Positions 24,735 to 33,777 of a stretch of DNA of 64,000 nt are shown piece by piece (the first letter of the stretch is position 1; each line of letters begins with the position of its first letter). This DNA comes from Octadecabacter antarcticus 307 (GTDB taxonomy: Bacteria > Pseudomonadota > Alphaproteobacteria > Rhodobacterales > Rhodobacteraceae). The stretch spans positions 672,501 through 736,500 of the forward strand of contig NC_020911.1 in NCBI RefSeq assembly GCF_000155675.2. Reading direction: 5' to 3'. The notes below the pieces were generated by a model. It saw nothing but the letters and a program-made list of their open reading frames with translations. It did no database searches and was not told the origin of the DNA. Position numbers and translations under genes: made by a program.

Positions 24735-26167
24735 TGTTTATCGGCCTTGATCTAGGGACGTCGTCGCTAAAGGCCATTCTGATTGATGACGCACAGGACA
24801 TTCTGGCAGAACATTCCGTTGCGTTGAGCGTTGAGCGCCGCCATGATGGCTGGTCCGAACAGGACCCCGCGTCGTGGTGCGCGGCGGTTGTGACGGCGCT
24901 GCGGGCATTGGCGACGCAGGCAGATTGTTCGGGGCTGAAAGGTATCGGGCTGGCTGGGCATATGCACGGCGCAACGTTGATTGGGGCTGATGATAACGTG
25001 TTGCGCCCGTGCATGTTGTGGAACGACACGCGCAGTCATGTTGAAGCGGCGGCGATGGACGATGATCCGCAGTTTCGTGCCATCACCGGAAATATCGTGT
25101 TTCCGGGGTTCACCGCGCCAAAGGTTGATTGGGTGCGCAAGAATGAACCGGACGTCTTTGCCAAGATTGCTAAGGTCTTGCTGCCGAAAGATTATTTGCG
25201 GCTATTCCTGACGGGCGAACATGTGTCCGAAATGTCGGACGCGGCGGGCACGGCTTGGCTGGATACGGGCGCGCGCGATTGGTCGGAAGATCTGTTGGCG
25301 GCGAGTCATTTGGATCGCAGTCAAATGCCGTTGTTGGTTGAAGGATCGGCCACGTCGGGGATGTTGCGGGCAGATTTGGCGGCTGAATTGGGATTGCCGT
25401 GCGCCGTTGTTGCGGGGGGTGCTGGTGACAATGCGGCTGCCGCGATTGGCGCAGGCGTTGTGAAGGACGGCACGGGGTTTGTATCGCTTGGCACATCGGG
25501 TGTTTTCTTTGCTGCCAACGCCGGGTATCGCCCCGATCCAGCCACGGCTGTGCATACGTTTTGCCACGCAGTGCCGGATACATGGCACCAGATGGGGGTT
25601 ATTCTGGCGGCGACAGATGCGCTTAATTGGTTGGCGAATTTGACTGGGCAATCGGCTGGCGATTTGTCACGCGATTTGGGCGATGTGGTTGCGCCGAGCA
25701 AGACAGTGTTCTTGCCGTATTTAGGCGGGGAGCGGACGCCGCATAATAATGCCCAGATGCGCGGGCAGTTTTTGCATCTGGATCATGCGACGGATGCAAA
25801 GGCGGCGGCGCGGGCGGTTCTTCAGGGCGTCAGTTTTGCGTTTGCCGATTGTAAGGATGCGCTGGTGGCCACGGGCACCACATTGACGCGGGCTTTGGCG
25901 ATGGGGGGTGGCGCGAATTCCGATCACTGGCTGTCGATGCTGGCGAGCACGATTAACATTCCGCTCGACGTGCCAAAGGCGGGCGATTTTGGTGCGGCAC
26001 TGGGTGCGGCACGCCTTGGTATGATGGCGGGTGTGGGGGCCGGGATCGAGGTCGCGATGCAGCCACCCCTTGCCAAAACGGTTGAACCGGACGCCGCACT
26101 TATCGCGGCGATGGCAGAAGGCCACGCCCGTTACAAACAAGCTTATCGTGTTTTGAAGGACCTGTGA
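24734..26167 (+). CDS. xylB: Xylulokinase
   Basis: 477-residue FGGY-family kinase phosphorylating D-xylulose to xylulose 5-phosphate. The N-terminal phosphate motif is IGLDLGTSSLKAILID, the substrate region GLAGHMHGATLIG, then MLWNDTRS, and the adenosine region GGGANSDHWLSMLA. The length is normal for XylB (about 480-490). It starts in the last codon of xylG and closes the operon. No xylA (isomerase) is present between the ROK gene and the nir region, so the isomerase or an oxidative route must be encoded elsewhere. Confidence 0.92.
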   Translation: MFIGLDLGTSSLKAILIDDAQDILAEHSVALSVERRHDGWSEQDPASWCAAVVTALRALATQADCSGLKGIGLAGHMHGATLIGADDNVLRPCMLWNDTRSHVEAAAMDDDPQFRAITGNIVFPGFTAPKVDWVRKNEPDVFAKIAKVLLPKDYLRLFLTGEHVSEMSDAAGTAWLDTGARDWSEDLLAASHLDRSQMPLLVEGSATSGMLRADLAAELGLPCAVVAGGAGDNAAAAIGAGVVKDGTGFVSLGTSGVFFAANAGYRPDPATAVHTFCHAVPDTWHQMGVILAATDALNWLANLTGQSAGDLSRDLGDVVAPSKTVFLPYLGGERTPHNNAQMRGQFLHLDHATDAKAAARAVLQGVSFAFADCKDALVATGTTLTRALAMGGGANSDHWLSMLASTINIPLDVPKAGDFGAALGAARLGMMAGVGAGIEVAMQPPLAKTVEPDAALIAAMAEGHARYKQAYRVLKDL

Positions 26168-26303
26168 TCTGGCCGACCTTTTCCACGCCGACGTTTTCAC
26201 CATTCGGCGCTAAATGGCGCTGTCTTAGGGCGTCGGGCAGAGTTTGCTCAATCGCAACGTTGGGAGTGGTTGATAGGCTAATATGCACCCACAGAGGTGC
26301 CAG

Positions 26304-26555
26304 ATGAAACGCGACCGCATGGACGACCCTGATTTACCACTTGAGGCGCTGATGACCCAGTGGCCAGACACGATACCGGTGTTCGTGCGTCATAAAATGC
26401 TTTGTGTTGGATGTCAGGTGTCCCCATTTCACACGGTCATCGATGCCTGCGCTGAATATGGGCTGGACGTTGATGTGTTTTACGCGGAACTGGCGTCGTC
26501 GGTCAGACCTTTCCACCGGACAGAACAACGATCTGGTGGTGATCGCGCACGATAA
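26304..26555 (+). CDS. DUF1858-domain small protein (redox-disulfide type)
   Basis: 83 residues. The core HKMLCVGCQVSPFHTV with the C-x-x-C pair, followed by DACAEYGLDVDVFYAEL, matches DUF1858, a small domain often found near nitrosative-stress or hybrid-cluster genes. AGAGG lies 7 bases before the ATG at 26304. The last 53 bp overlap the 3' end of the convergent Crp/Fnr gene. Its place beside an NnrR-type regulator and nirK suggests a role in nitric-oxide or redox metabolism; biochemical function is unknown. Confidence 0.75.
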   Translation: MKRDRMDDPDLPLEALMTQWPDTIPVFVRHKMLCVGCQVSPFHTVIDACAEYGLDVDVFYAELASSVRPFHRTEQRSGGDRAR

Positions 26556-27225
26556 TGCGTTTGCGCCCGCTTTCAATAAAGCCCTGTTTTCCCCACGCGC
26601 TCATCATGCGGCTGACTGTGTGTAGCGTCGTGCCTGTCATTTCGGAGATATCCTGACGGGTGATTGGAAAATCAATCTCAATCCCAAGATCCACCTTGCG
26701 GCCTGTCTGGTTGATCAGGCGCAGCAAGGCGCAGGCGATGCGTTGTTCGACCTGCTGGGTGGCCATTTCGACGATGCGGTTGTTCATCTCAGCAATGCGG
26801 GTGCCCAGGGTCTGGTAGGTTTCAGTCGCGAAGCCGTCGTATTGCGCGATAAAACCTTCCCACAGCCGTGTGGGCCAAGACAGTGCGATTGAATCTGTGG
26901 CTGCAATGGCTGTTGCAGGATAGGTGTTGCGGCCCAGCGCCTTGGCGATGCCAAACAACTGCCCGCTTGGGATGTGCAGGACGATAACCTGTTCCCCGTC
27001 CGCCGTGATCCGTACAACGCGGATGTAGCCATCCAGAAGCAGATAGAACCGATCCGCGTCGTGGCCTTCTTCAAAAACTGACACACCGGCCGCGTAACGG
27101 CGTGAACTGGCAAGGTCCAATATCGTGCGGATTTGTTTTGGGTCCAATTTTGAGAATGGCGGAACTGCGTTTAGCAGGCTTTCGTCCAACCGGCCGTAAG
27201 TGCTGGGGCGCTTTGCTTTTTTCAT
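26503..27225 (-). CDS. nnrR: Crp/Fnr-family regulator, NnrR-like
   Basis: 240 residues. The cyclic-nucleotide-binding-like sensor fold spans roughly residues 20-140 ([25 protein letters not shown]). The C-terminal Crp-type helix-turn-helix is in [30 protein letters not shown], with the E-x-x-S-R recognition helix type. There is no N-terminal cysteine cluster, so it is not an oxygen-sensing Fnr; the NnrR/DNR group that senses NO is the best fit. It is divergent from nirK with an Fnr-like box between them. Confidence 0.85.
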   Translation of the reverse strand: MKKAKRPSTYGRLDESLLNAVPPFSKLDPKQIRTILDLASSRRYAAGVSVFEEGHDADRFYLLLDGYIRVVRITADGEQVIVLHIPSGQLFGIAKALGRNTYPATAIAATDSIALSWPTRLWEGFIAQYDGFATETYQTLGTRIAEMNNRIVEMATQQVEQRIACALLRLINQTGRKVDLGIEIDFPITRQDISEMTGTTLHTVSRMMSAWGKQGFIESGRKRIIVRDHHQIVVLSGGKV

Positions 27226-27267
27226 AGCGCTGACTTTGGCACGGACGCGCGGCTGCTGCTACGCGAA

Positions 27268-27281
27268 TTGATCCAGATCAG
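27268..27281 (+). promoter_or_regulatory. Fnr/NnrR-type box upstream of nirK
   Basis: TTGATCCAGATCAG differs at one position from the ideal TTGAT-N4-ATCAA palindrome bound by Fnr/NnrR-type proteins. It lies 64 bp before the nirK start codon and 42 bp before the divergent nnrR gene, a plausible place for an activator. NO-responsive activation of nirK by the adjacent regulator is the likely role. Confidence 0.7.
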
Positions 27282-27345
27282 CATAATACCCCATTCTTGT
27301 TGTTCCATCGCAATAAGTGCCACCGCGAGAGGGCGGGATAGGACC

Positions 27346-28557
27346 ATGAACAAGCAATTTGACCCAGGTCTTACACAGACCAGCCGCCGCAACGTTTTGC
27401 GCGGAACTGTTCTTGCTGGTGCCGCCGCCATGACGGGTGCCGCTGCGATGGCCATGCCGCGTCGCGCTGCTGTTCCAAACGCGCAACCGCCGGTCGCACG
27501 CTTTCTCCAAGCTGAAGTACAGGCACAAGTCGAGGCCGCCCCCGTCGATCTGTCGGGCTATACCCGTGTGAAACAAGACCTCGTCGCGCCGCCGTTTGCG
27601 CCTGTGCATGAACAGGTCGCAACAGGTGGGCCCAAGCTGATCGAAATCAACTTGGAAACCACCGAACGTTTGATGGTCGTGGACGAAGACACCGGCGCCA
27701 GCATCTGGGCGTTGACCTATAACGGGTCCGTCCCCGGCCCGCTGATTATTTGCCATGAGGGCGATATGATTGAGCTGACCCTGCGCAACCCTGTTGGCAG
27801 CATGATGGAACACAACATCGACTTCCACGCCTCCACAGGTGCGCTTGGGGGTGGTGGTTTAACCCACGTTTTCCCTGGTGAAGAAACTGTGCTGCGCTGG
27901 AAAGCCACGAAGCCGGGCTGCTTTACCTATCACTGCGCCCCCGGCGGTGCGATGATCGCCTACCACGTTTGCCACGGCATGAATGGTGCTGTGATGGTGC
28001 TGCCCCGCGACGGGTTGAAAGACGTCGACGGCAACCCGCTGCCCTACGACAGCATCGCCTATATCGGGGAGCAGGACTATTACCTGCCGATGGATGAATT
28101 CGGTGATTACAAGACCTATGAGGCCGCTGGCGAAGACTATGCCGACAGCCTTGATGCCATGCGCAGGCTGACACCGACTCATAGTGTGTTCAATGGCGCG
28201 GTTGGGGCCCTAACGGGCGAAAACGCCCTGACAGCCACTGTCGGTGATACCGTGTTGATGATCCACAATCAGTCCAACCGCGATTCGCGGCCGCACCTGA
28301 TCGGCGGTCACGGTGACTACGTTTGGGAAACATCGTTCAGCACGCCACCCCTGACGGGGGTCGAAACATGGTTCGTGCGTGGCGGCACCGCGATGGCGTC
28401 GATGTATACCTTCAAGCAACCCGGTGTTTACGCCTATGTAAATCACAACCTGATCGAGGCGGTTCTTCTTGGCGCCACCGCACACTTTGTGGTCGAAGGA
28501 GAATGGGACAACGCGCTGATGGAACAGGTCGTGGCGCCGCATAGCTTTGAGGCCTGA
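27346..28557 (+). CDS. nirK: Copper-containing nitrite reductase
   Basis: 403 residues. A twin-arginine signal ([17 protein letters not shown]) sends it to the periplasm, where it reduces nitrite to nitric oxide. Copper ligands are visible: HNIDFH for one T1/T2 histidine pair, then [22 protein letters not shown], with the T1 Cys-His-Met set. The second cupredoxin domain carries the remaining T2 histidine near NHNLIEAVL. The ATG at 27346 follows GGCGGGATAGGACC. The upstream box and the adjacent nnrR point to NO-dependent control. nirV follows 12 bp downstream. Confidence 0.95.
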   Translation: MNKQFDPGLTQTSRRNVLRGTVLAGAAAMTGAAAMAMPRRAAVPNAQPPVARFLQAEVQAQVEAAPVDLSGYTRVKQDLVAPPFAPVHEQVATGGPKLIEINLETTERLMVVDEDTGASIWALTYNGSVPGPLIICHEGDMIELTLRNPVGSMMEHNIDFHASTGALGGGGLTHVFPGEETVLRWKATKPGCFTYHCAPGGAMIAYHVCHGMNGAVMVLPRDGLKDVDGNPLPYDSIAYIGEQDYYLPMDEFGDYKTYEAAGEDYADSLDAMRRLTPTHSVFNGAVGALTGENALTATVGDTVLMIHNQSNRDSRPHLIGGHGDYVWETSFSTPPLTGVETWFVRGGTAMASMYTFKQPGVYAYVNHNLIEAVLLGATAHFVVEGEWDNALMEQVVAPHSFEA

Positions 28558-28569
28558 TAGGACACCATC

Positions 28570-29322
28570 ATGACATTCGCCATCGCTGATAAGGCAAGCC
28601 GTGACCATGTGTTCCCTTCGTGGTTGGCTGTCTTGCTGGCGGTGGCGGTTCTGATCGGGGTCGCGCTACATGCCCACGGCCCCGATTTTGTTGTTCAGCA
28701 TGTGATGGCACAAAGCCCTGTAGTTTTGCCCGATGGCACGTCGCTGTATGTGCAGAAATATGAAGTTACCGTAGCTGAATGGAACGTCTGTCACGTCGCA
28801 GGTATTTGCACGTTGGCCCTGCGTGCTGCAGGCAATCGAAGCGAGGCCACAACGCCCGCGACAGGGCTGTCGTTTGACGACGTCGCGCAATACGTCAGGT
28901 GGATCAACACGGCGACGGGCCGCAATTACCGTTTGCCGACCTTGCTGGAATGGGAATTTATGGCGGCTGAGGTTTTGCCGCCCACACCTGATCCGGTTTT
29001 CACCGATCCGGACCTGACATGGGCATCCAGCTATTTGCTGGAACCACAGACAAATCGCGCCCTGCGTACGCAAGGGACATTCGACACGACCTCCCAAGGT
29101 ATTGTCGATCTGAACGGCAGCGTCTGGGAATGGACCATGGAGTGTTACGCGGGTGCGGCAGGCGGCCAATCGTCGCCAGACCGCTGTCCTGCATTCTATG
29201 TCGGCGGCGAACATATCGCCGTTATGTCGTTTTTAATCCGTGATCCTGCGCGTGGCGGTTGCGCCGTTGGAACCCCGCCAGCGCATCTTGGCATGCAGCT
29301 GGTTTCAGATCGCGCGTTTTAG
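28570..29322 (+). CDS. nirV: NirV-like formylglycine-generating-enzyme-fold protein
   Basis: 250 residues. One N-terminal membrane anchor (WLAVLLAVAVLIGVALHAHG), then a SUMF1/FGE-like domain with LYVQKYEVTVAEWNVC, the FGE landmark RLPTLLEWEFMA, and LNGSVWEWTMECY. nirV is a frequent partner of nirK in alphaproteobacteria, with a presumed accessory role that is not established. It lies 12 bp after nirK, so it is almost certainly co-transcribed. The fold is that of sulfatase-modifying factor, but the catalytic cysteines needed for that chemistry are not clearly identifiable here. Confidence 0.85.
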   Translation: MTFAIADKASRDHVFPSWLAVLLAVAVLIGVALHAHGPDFVVQHVMAQSPVVLPDGTSLYVQKYEVTVAEWNVCHVAGICTLALRAAGNRSEATTPATGLSFDDVAQYVRWINTATGRNYRLPTLLEWEFMAAEVLPPTPDPVFTDPDLTWASSYLLEPQTNRALRTQGTFDTTSQGIVDLNGSVWEWTMECYAGAAGGQSSPDRCPAFYVGGEHIAVMSFLIRDPARGGCAVGTPPAHLGMQLVSDRAF

Positions 29323-29333
29323 GTGCAGATCCG

Positions 29334-29489
29334 GTGCGTGACGTTTGTGGTCTTCAATCCATCGCGAAAGTCACTGAAAAAGTCGCGCCGTTCATCGGCA
29401 TCTTTTATGTCGGCGCGGCGTTGATCGTTCTGATCGTTGCCGTGATCCAAGGTTTCAAATGGGTGGCCTTTTGCGTTGGTGGCTATTGA
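29334..29489 (+). CDS. Possible small membrane protein after nirV
   Basis: A GTG-initiated frame of 51 codons 11 bp after nirV. It contains one strongly hydrophobic stretch, FIGIFYVGAALIVLIVAVIQ, with charged residues before it, i.e. a single-pass membrane protein. I do not recognise a family. There is no convincing ribosome-binding site, and the frame is open further upstream within nirV. It may be a real nir-associated microprotein or chance. Confidence 0.3.
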   Translation: MRDVCGLQSIAKVTEKVAPFIGIFYVGAALIVLIVAVIQGFKWVAFCVGGY

Positions 29490-29628
29490 TGGCTTTGGTC
29501 AGGGGTGCGTGGCCAGGTGCAGCACACCGGACGTCGAAATTGGCAGTGTTAAGCCTGCTTTGATCGCGGTAACAGGTTGGCAACGACGGGCCGACCCTGC
29601 GTCCGTGATTTAGAAAGCCCGCACACAG

Positions 29629-30102
29629 ATGTCTGATCCGCGCATGAAACTGGTCCTGGTGACGCCTGAAATTCCGTACAATACCGGTGCGATTGGTCGG
29701 ACCTGTGTGGCACTGGAGCTGGAACTGATCCTGATCAAACCTTACGGGTTCTCACTGGACGAAAAGGCGGTGCGGCGCGCCGGACAGGATTACTGGAAAC
29801 ATGTTCAGCTTTGCGAATATGACACTTGGCAAGGTTTTATGGATGATCGAAATCCACCGCGTGACAGTCTGTATTTCTTTGAAGAACACGGTGCGCAAAG
29901 CGTTTATGCGCCAGACTATCAACATGATGCTTATTTGGTCTTCGGGTGCGAATCTAAAGGCCTTCCGGCAACGGTTTTGAATGGCATGGACGACCGTGTC
30001 TTTCATTTGCCGATGCGCAATCCGCTTGTGCGATCCCTTAATTTGGCAAACGTGGCCACGGCGGTTATCTATCAGGCGATGCGTACACAGCTGGGCGGTT
30101 GA
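29629..30102 (+). CDS. trmL: tRNA (cytidine(34)-2'-O)-methyltransferase
   Basis: 157-residue SPOUT methyltransferase of the TrmL/YibK type, which 2'-O-methylates the wobble base of tRNA-Leu isoacceptors using S-adenosylmethionine. Family motifs: EIPYNTGAIGRTCVAL near the N-terminus, LVFGCESKGLP in the middle, and the C-terminal knot segment LPMRNPLVRSLNLANVATAVIYQ. The length is typical (about 150-160). The gene stands alone between the nir and urt operons; the 139 bp before it hold no other convincing gene. Confidence 0.92.
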   Translation: MSDPRMKLVLVTPEIPYNTGAIGRTCVALELELILIKPYGFSLDEKAVRRAGQDYWKHVQLCEYDTWQGFMDDRNPPRDSLYFFEEHGAQSVYAPDYQHDAYLVFGCESKGLPATVLNGMDDRVFHLPMRNPLVRSLNLANVATAVIYQAMRTQLGG

Positions 30103-30430
30103 GGTCTGATCGTCACCTGCTTTGACCGTAAAAAGACACGACATTGAGAGTCAGGTGCCTGAATAGTAGGCACGCGGTAGATAAAGCGGCGCTAAAGCGA
30201 GCATATCGAACGCATCCACGTCAAATAGAAATGCTGCAGTTGCAAACGATGCGCTGGGCGTGGACGTTAGCCTTGCCTCAAGCATTGAGGCGATGAGTGC
30301 CACGCGAGGGCGTGATCGTGGAAGAAAACAACCCTCGCATGGCTGCAACAATAAGCTGCGGCAATTTGAATATCATGATGATCACGCCAAGAATAGGCGG
30401 CATTTTGGTGCGACCCGCAGGTGAACATTA
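30103..30430. other. Intergenic region before urtA
   Basis: About 330 bp without a supported gene. A 66-codon minus-strand frame (30151-30351) resembles nothing and has no clear start signal. This region should contain the urtA promoter, but I see no strong palindrome or consensus that I could assign to NtrC or another regulator. Confidence 0.5.
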
Positions 30431-31735
30431 ATGGGGGACGTATCCTTGAAACTGTCGAAAAACCTACTGTCTACACTGTCGGTAACCACGCTGATTGCTG
30501 CAGGTTCCGGCGCCGTTGCGCAAGACTGCACCATCAAAGTTGGCGTTCTGCATTCGCTGTCCGGCACCATGGCGATTTCCGAAACGACACTGGCTGATAC
30601 GATGCAGATGCTCGTTGAGGGTCAAAACGAAGCCGGCGGCCTGTTGGGCTGCAACCTTGAGGCCGTCGTTGTTGACCCTGCGTCCGATTGGCCACTGTTT
30701 GCGGAAAAAACCCGTGAACTTCTGACCGTAGAAGAGGTCGATGTGATTTTTGGCGCGTGGACGTCTGTGTCACGTAAGTCTGCGCTGCCGGTGCTCGAAG
30801 AACTCAATGGATTGATGTTCTACCCTGTTCAATATGAGGGTGAAGAATCGTCACGCAACGTTTTCTATACCGGTGCCGCACCAAACCAACAGGCCATTCC
30901 GGCTGTCGATTACTTTCTCGAAGAGTTGGGCGTAGAGCAATTTGCGCTTTTGGGGACTGATTATGTCTATCCTCGCACCACCAATAACATCTTGGAGTCT
31001 TACCTGATCGAAAAGGGTATCGCGCCAGAAAACATCTTCGTTAACTATACGCCGTTCGGTCAGTCTGACTGGGCGACGATTGTATCTGATGTGGTGGCGT
31101 TGGGTGCGGGTGGCAATCAGGTTGGTGTGATTTCGACGATCAACGGCGATGCGAACGTGGGTTTTTATAAAGAACTCGCCGCCGCCGGGGTGTCTGCGGA
31201 TGACATTCCTGTCGTCGCGTTCTCTGTCGGTGAGGAAGAATTGTCAGGCTTTGACACATCCGAACTGGTTGGCCATCTGGCGGCATGGAACTACTTTATG
31301 TCGGCAGATACCGAGGCCAACGCAGCGTTTATCGCACAGTGGCAGGCCTACACGGGGGATGATACCCGCGTGACCAATGACCCGATGGAGGCGCATTACA
31401 TCGGCTTTAACATGTGGATCAATGCTGCGACTGAGGCCGGATCGGTTGATGTCGATGCGGTTCGTGCCGCGATGTACGGTCAGGAATTCCCGAACCTGAC
31501 AGGTGGTACGGCAGTCATGCTGCCCAACCACCACCTGTCGAAGCCTGTACTGATTGGTGAAATCACCGCCGACGGTCAGTTCGATATCATCAGCCAGACG
31601 GCTGAGGTTGAGGGCGATGCATGGACCGACTTCCTGCCAGATTCCGCCGTTCTGATATCAGATTGGAAAGACCTAGGTTGTGGGATGTACAACACTGAAA
31701 CAGAGACCTGTATTCAGCTGACGTCTAATTACTAA
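30431..31735 (+). CDS. urtA: Urea ABC transporter substrate-binding protein
   Basis: 434 residues. The signal peptide is in LLSTLSVTTLIAAGSGAVAQD. The mature protein is a type I binding protein with IKVGVLHSLSGTMAISETTL, FYPVQYEGEESSRNVFYTGAAPNQQ-type landmarks and the C-terminal SDWKDLGCGMYN, all characteristic of UrtA. The start may be the ATG at 30431 or, with better spacing from GGGGGA, the TTG at 30446. The first gene of a complete urtABCDE operon for high-affinity urea uptake, often nitrogen-controlled. Confidence 0.92.
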   Translation: MGDVSLKLSKNLLSTLSVTTLIAAGSGAVAQDCTIKVGVLHSLSGTMAISETTLADTMQMLVEGQNEAGGLLGCNLEAVVVDPASDWPLFAEKTRELLTVEEVDVIFGAWTSVSRKSALPVLEELNGLMFYPVQYEGEESSRNVFYTGAAPNQQAIPAVDYFLEELGVEQFALLGTDYVYPRTTNNILESYLIEKGIAPENIFVNYTPFGQSDWATIVSDVVALGAGGNQVGVISTINGDANVGFYKELAAAGVSADDIPVVAFSVGEEELSGFDTSELVGHLAAWNYFMSADTEANAAFIAQWQAYTGDDTRVTNDPMEAHYIGFNMWINAATEAGSVDVDAVRAAMYGQEFPNLTGGTAVMLPNHHLSKPVLIGEITADGQFDIISQTAEVEGDAWTDFLPDSAVLISDWKDLGCGMYNTETETCIQLTSNY

Positions 31736-31752
31736 GCTGCTGATTATTGGAT

Positions 31753-31783
31753 GCGGGCGGGGCCTGATGCCCCGCCCGCGTTT
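31753..31783 (+). terminator. Strong hairpin between urtA and urtB
   Basis: GCGGGCGGGGC (31753-31763) and GCCCCGCCCGC (31769-31779) form a perfect 11-bp GC stem with a 5-nt loop, followed by GTTTAAATT. The T-run is short, so it may act as a partial terminator or an mRNA-stabilising structure. It likely keeps UrtA levels above those of the membrane components. Confidence 0.6.
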
Positions 31784-31821
31784 AAATTACGTCCAAGATA
31801 TCCCTATGAAAGAGGACCGTG

Positions 31822-33762
31822 ATGCGGCACCTAATGCTCGTCTGCCTTTGCCTATTTTTTGGGGCTCCTGTGGCCCACGCCCAATTGCTTCAATCTGTGC
31901 TGAAAGACAATGCTGACGCTGTTGCCAACCCGTCGCGCAGCACGGTTGACGCAGTTATCAGCGCACTGGCGGATGCAGCCGCAGATGGTGTCCCTACTTT
32001 TCTTGAGGATTGGCGCGACAAGGCGATCTGGATGCGGATTGACGACGGTGTCTTCTTTCGCGCGGTGCAGGATGGCGATGGGCTGACCCTGACCGATCTG
32101 GACAGCGCTGCGCAGACGGCGGTTGCTGATGATGACGGTTTTGATCAAATCAGACCCAACGCAGGGGTGCGACGCGTCATCAACGCCGCGCTTGTGCAAT
32201 TCCAATTGTCAGACGCGGATGTGACCCGCCGTATTGCCGCCCTTGACGCGATCAGCCGCGATCCGGCCGCGGACCAGCTTGTCCCACTGCGTGTTTCCAT
32301 TCCTGATGAACCTGACGCCCTGATACTTGCGCGCAAGATCCAGCTTGAACGTCAATTGGCGGCGCGGTTTGACGCGGATGCGAGCGTGCGTATCGCCGCG
32401 ATTGCCGATCTGTCCGGTGATCTGAGCGTTGAGGTTCGTGGTGTTATCAGTCAGATTCTGACTGCACGCCAGTTCGTTGGTAGATCAATTCCCGAGGGCA
32501 CCAACGTTGCGCAAATTCTGTCCATCGGGGACGATCTGGATGAAGCTGAGGCCTATCAATTGTTGGTCGCTGCGGATCTTGCGCCTGCGACGGTCACGCC
32601 GGACGATATTGTTGCGACCCTCACGGCGCAGATAGAAAGCGGGATGGTGGCAGGCGTCGATGTGTCAACGCTGGGCACGGACGCCGCCCGCATCGCGGCC
32701 TACAGCACGCTTGTTGTGAGTGGCGATGCCGCGCCGTTCATCCTCCCCGAAGATCGCGCGTCAGCACTTGAGGCACATACATTCTACCGCGCCTACAGTG
32801 AGGTAAACGGCGATATTACCGCCGCTGCTGAGGATGCAGAGGCCGCGATTTCCACGCAACTTGGTGTGGGGAAAACCCTTGATCTGACGTTGGACGCGCT
32901 GTCGCTTGCGTCGATCTATTTTTTGGCGGCGATTGGCCTTGCGATCACATTCGGGGTCATGGGCGTCATCAATATGGCGCACGGTGAATTCATCATGATG
33001 GGCGCCTACACTGGCTTTGTGGTGCAGCAAATTGTGCCCGATTATACGCTGTCGATCATCATTGCTTTGCCGACGGCCTTCGCCGTTACGTTTGCGGCAG
33101 GTGTGGCGATGGAACGATTGGTGATCCGCCACCTTTATCACCGCCCGCTTGAGACGTTGTTGGCCACGTTTGGGATCGCGATTGTTCTGCAACAGTTGGC
33201 CAAGAACATTTTTGGGACGCAGGCCCGCCCGCTGACGTCACCCGACTGGCTGGCAGGTGCATGGGTGGTGAACGATGTGATCCAGATCAGCACGATCCGC
33301 ATCGCGATTTTCGCACTGGCACTGCTGTTCCTTGGGCTGATACTTTATATTCTGAAACGTACACGGCTTGGGCTTGAGGTTCGTGCGGTTACGCAAAACC
33401 CCGGCATGGCGGCAAGCATGGGCATCAACCCCGACCGCATCAACATGCTGACCTTCGGGCTGGGGTCGGGCATTGCTGGCATCGCGGGTGTTGCGATTGG
33501 GCTTTATGCCAAAGTCACGTCCGAGATGGGCGCGGATTATATCGTGCAGTCGTTTATGACCGTTGTCGTTGGCGGCGTCGGTAATGTCTGGGGGACGCTG
33601 GCAGGTGCATCCCTGATCGGGTTCACACAAAAAGGCATCGAGTTCTTCAATCCGTCTAATACGCTTGCCGCGCAGACCTACATGATTTTGTTTGTGATCC
33701 TGTTCATTCAATTCCGCCCAAAAGGGATTGTCGCCCTCAAGGGTCGGGCGGCCAGTGATTAA
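31822..33762 (+). CDS. urtB: Urea ABC transporter permease, N-terminally extended
   Basis: 646 residues. A signal peptide (LMLVCLCLFFGAPVAHAQ) precedes a soluble, presumably periplasmic region of about 330 residues, then a LivH-type permease domain beginning near SLASIYFLAAIGLAITFG with VMGVINMAHGEFIMMGAY. The extended N-terminus is a known trait of UrtB. The ATG at 31822 is preceded by AAGAGGA; a GTG directly before it is the alternative. It forms the urea channel with UrtC. Confidence 0.92.
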   Translation: MRHLMLVCLCLFFGAPVAHAQLLQSVLKDNADAVANPSRSTVDAVISALADAAADGVPTFLEDWRDKAIWMRIDDGVFFRAVQDGDGLTLTDLDSAAQTAVADDDGFDQIRPNAGVRRVINAALVQFQLSDADVTRRIAALDAISRDPAADQLVPLRVSIPDEPDALILARKIQLERQLAARFDADASVRIAAIADLSGDLSVEVRGVISQILTARQFVGRSIPEGTNVAQILSIGDDLDEAEAYQLLVAADLAPATVTPDDIVATLTAQIESGMVAGVDVSTLGTDAARIAAYSTLVVSGDAAPFILPEDRASALEAHTFYRAYSEVNGDITAAAEDAEAAISTQLGVGKTLDLTLDALSLASIYFLAAIGLAITFGVMGVINMAHGEFIMMGAYTGFVVQQIVPDYTLSIIIALPTAFAVTFAAGVAMERLVIRHLYHRPLETLLATFGIAIVLQQLAKNIFGTQARPLTSPDWLAGAWVVNDVIQISTIRIAIFALALLFLGLILYILKRTRLGLEVRAVTQNPGMAASMGINPDRINMLTFGLGSGIAGIAGVAIGLYAKVTSEMGADYIVQSFMTVVVGGVGNVWGTLAGASLIGFTQKGIEFFNPSNTLAAQTYMILFVILFIQFRPKGIVALKGRAASD

Positions 33763-33777
33763 AGGAAGGGATTGATC

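Noticed and set aside
27300-27313. Second Fnr/NnrR-like box TTGTTCCATCGCAA before nirK
   Set aside because: Only the outer TTG and CAA fit; the inner bases show no symmetry, and the box at 27268-27281 is far better.
28570-29322. NirV as the activating enzyme of the sulfatase at 1600-3090
   Set aside because: The fold is FGE-like, but NirV is an established partner of nirK, is membrane-anchored and lacks clearly identifiable catalytic cysteines.
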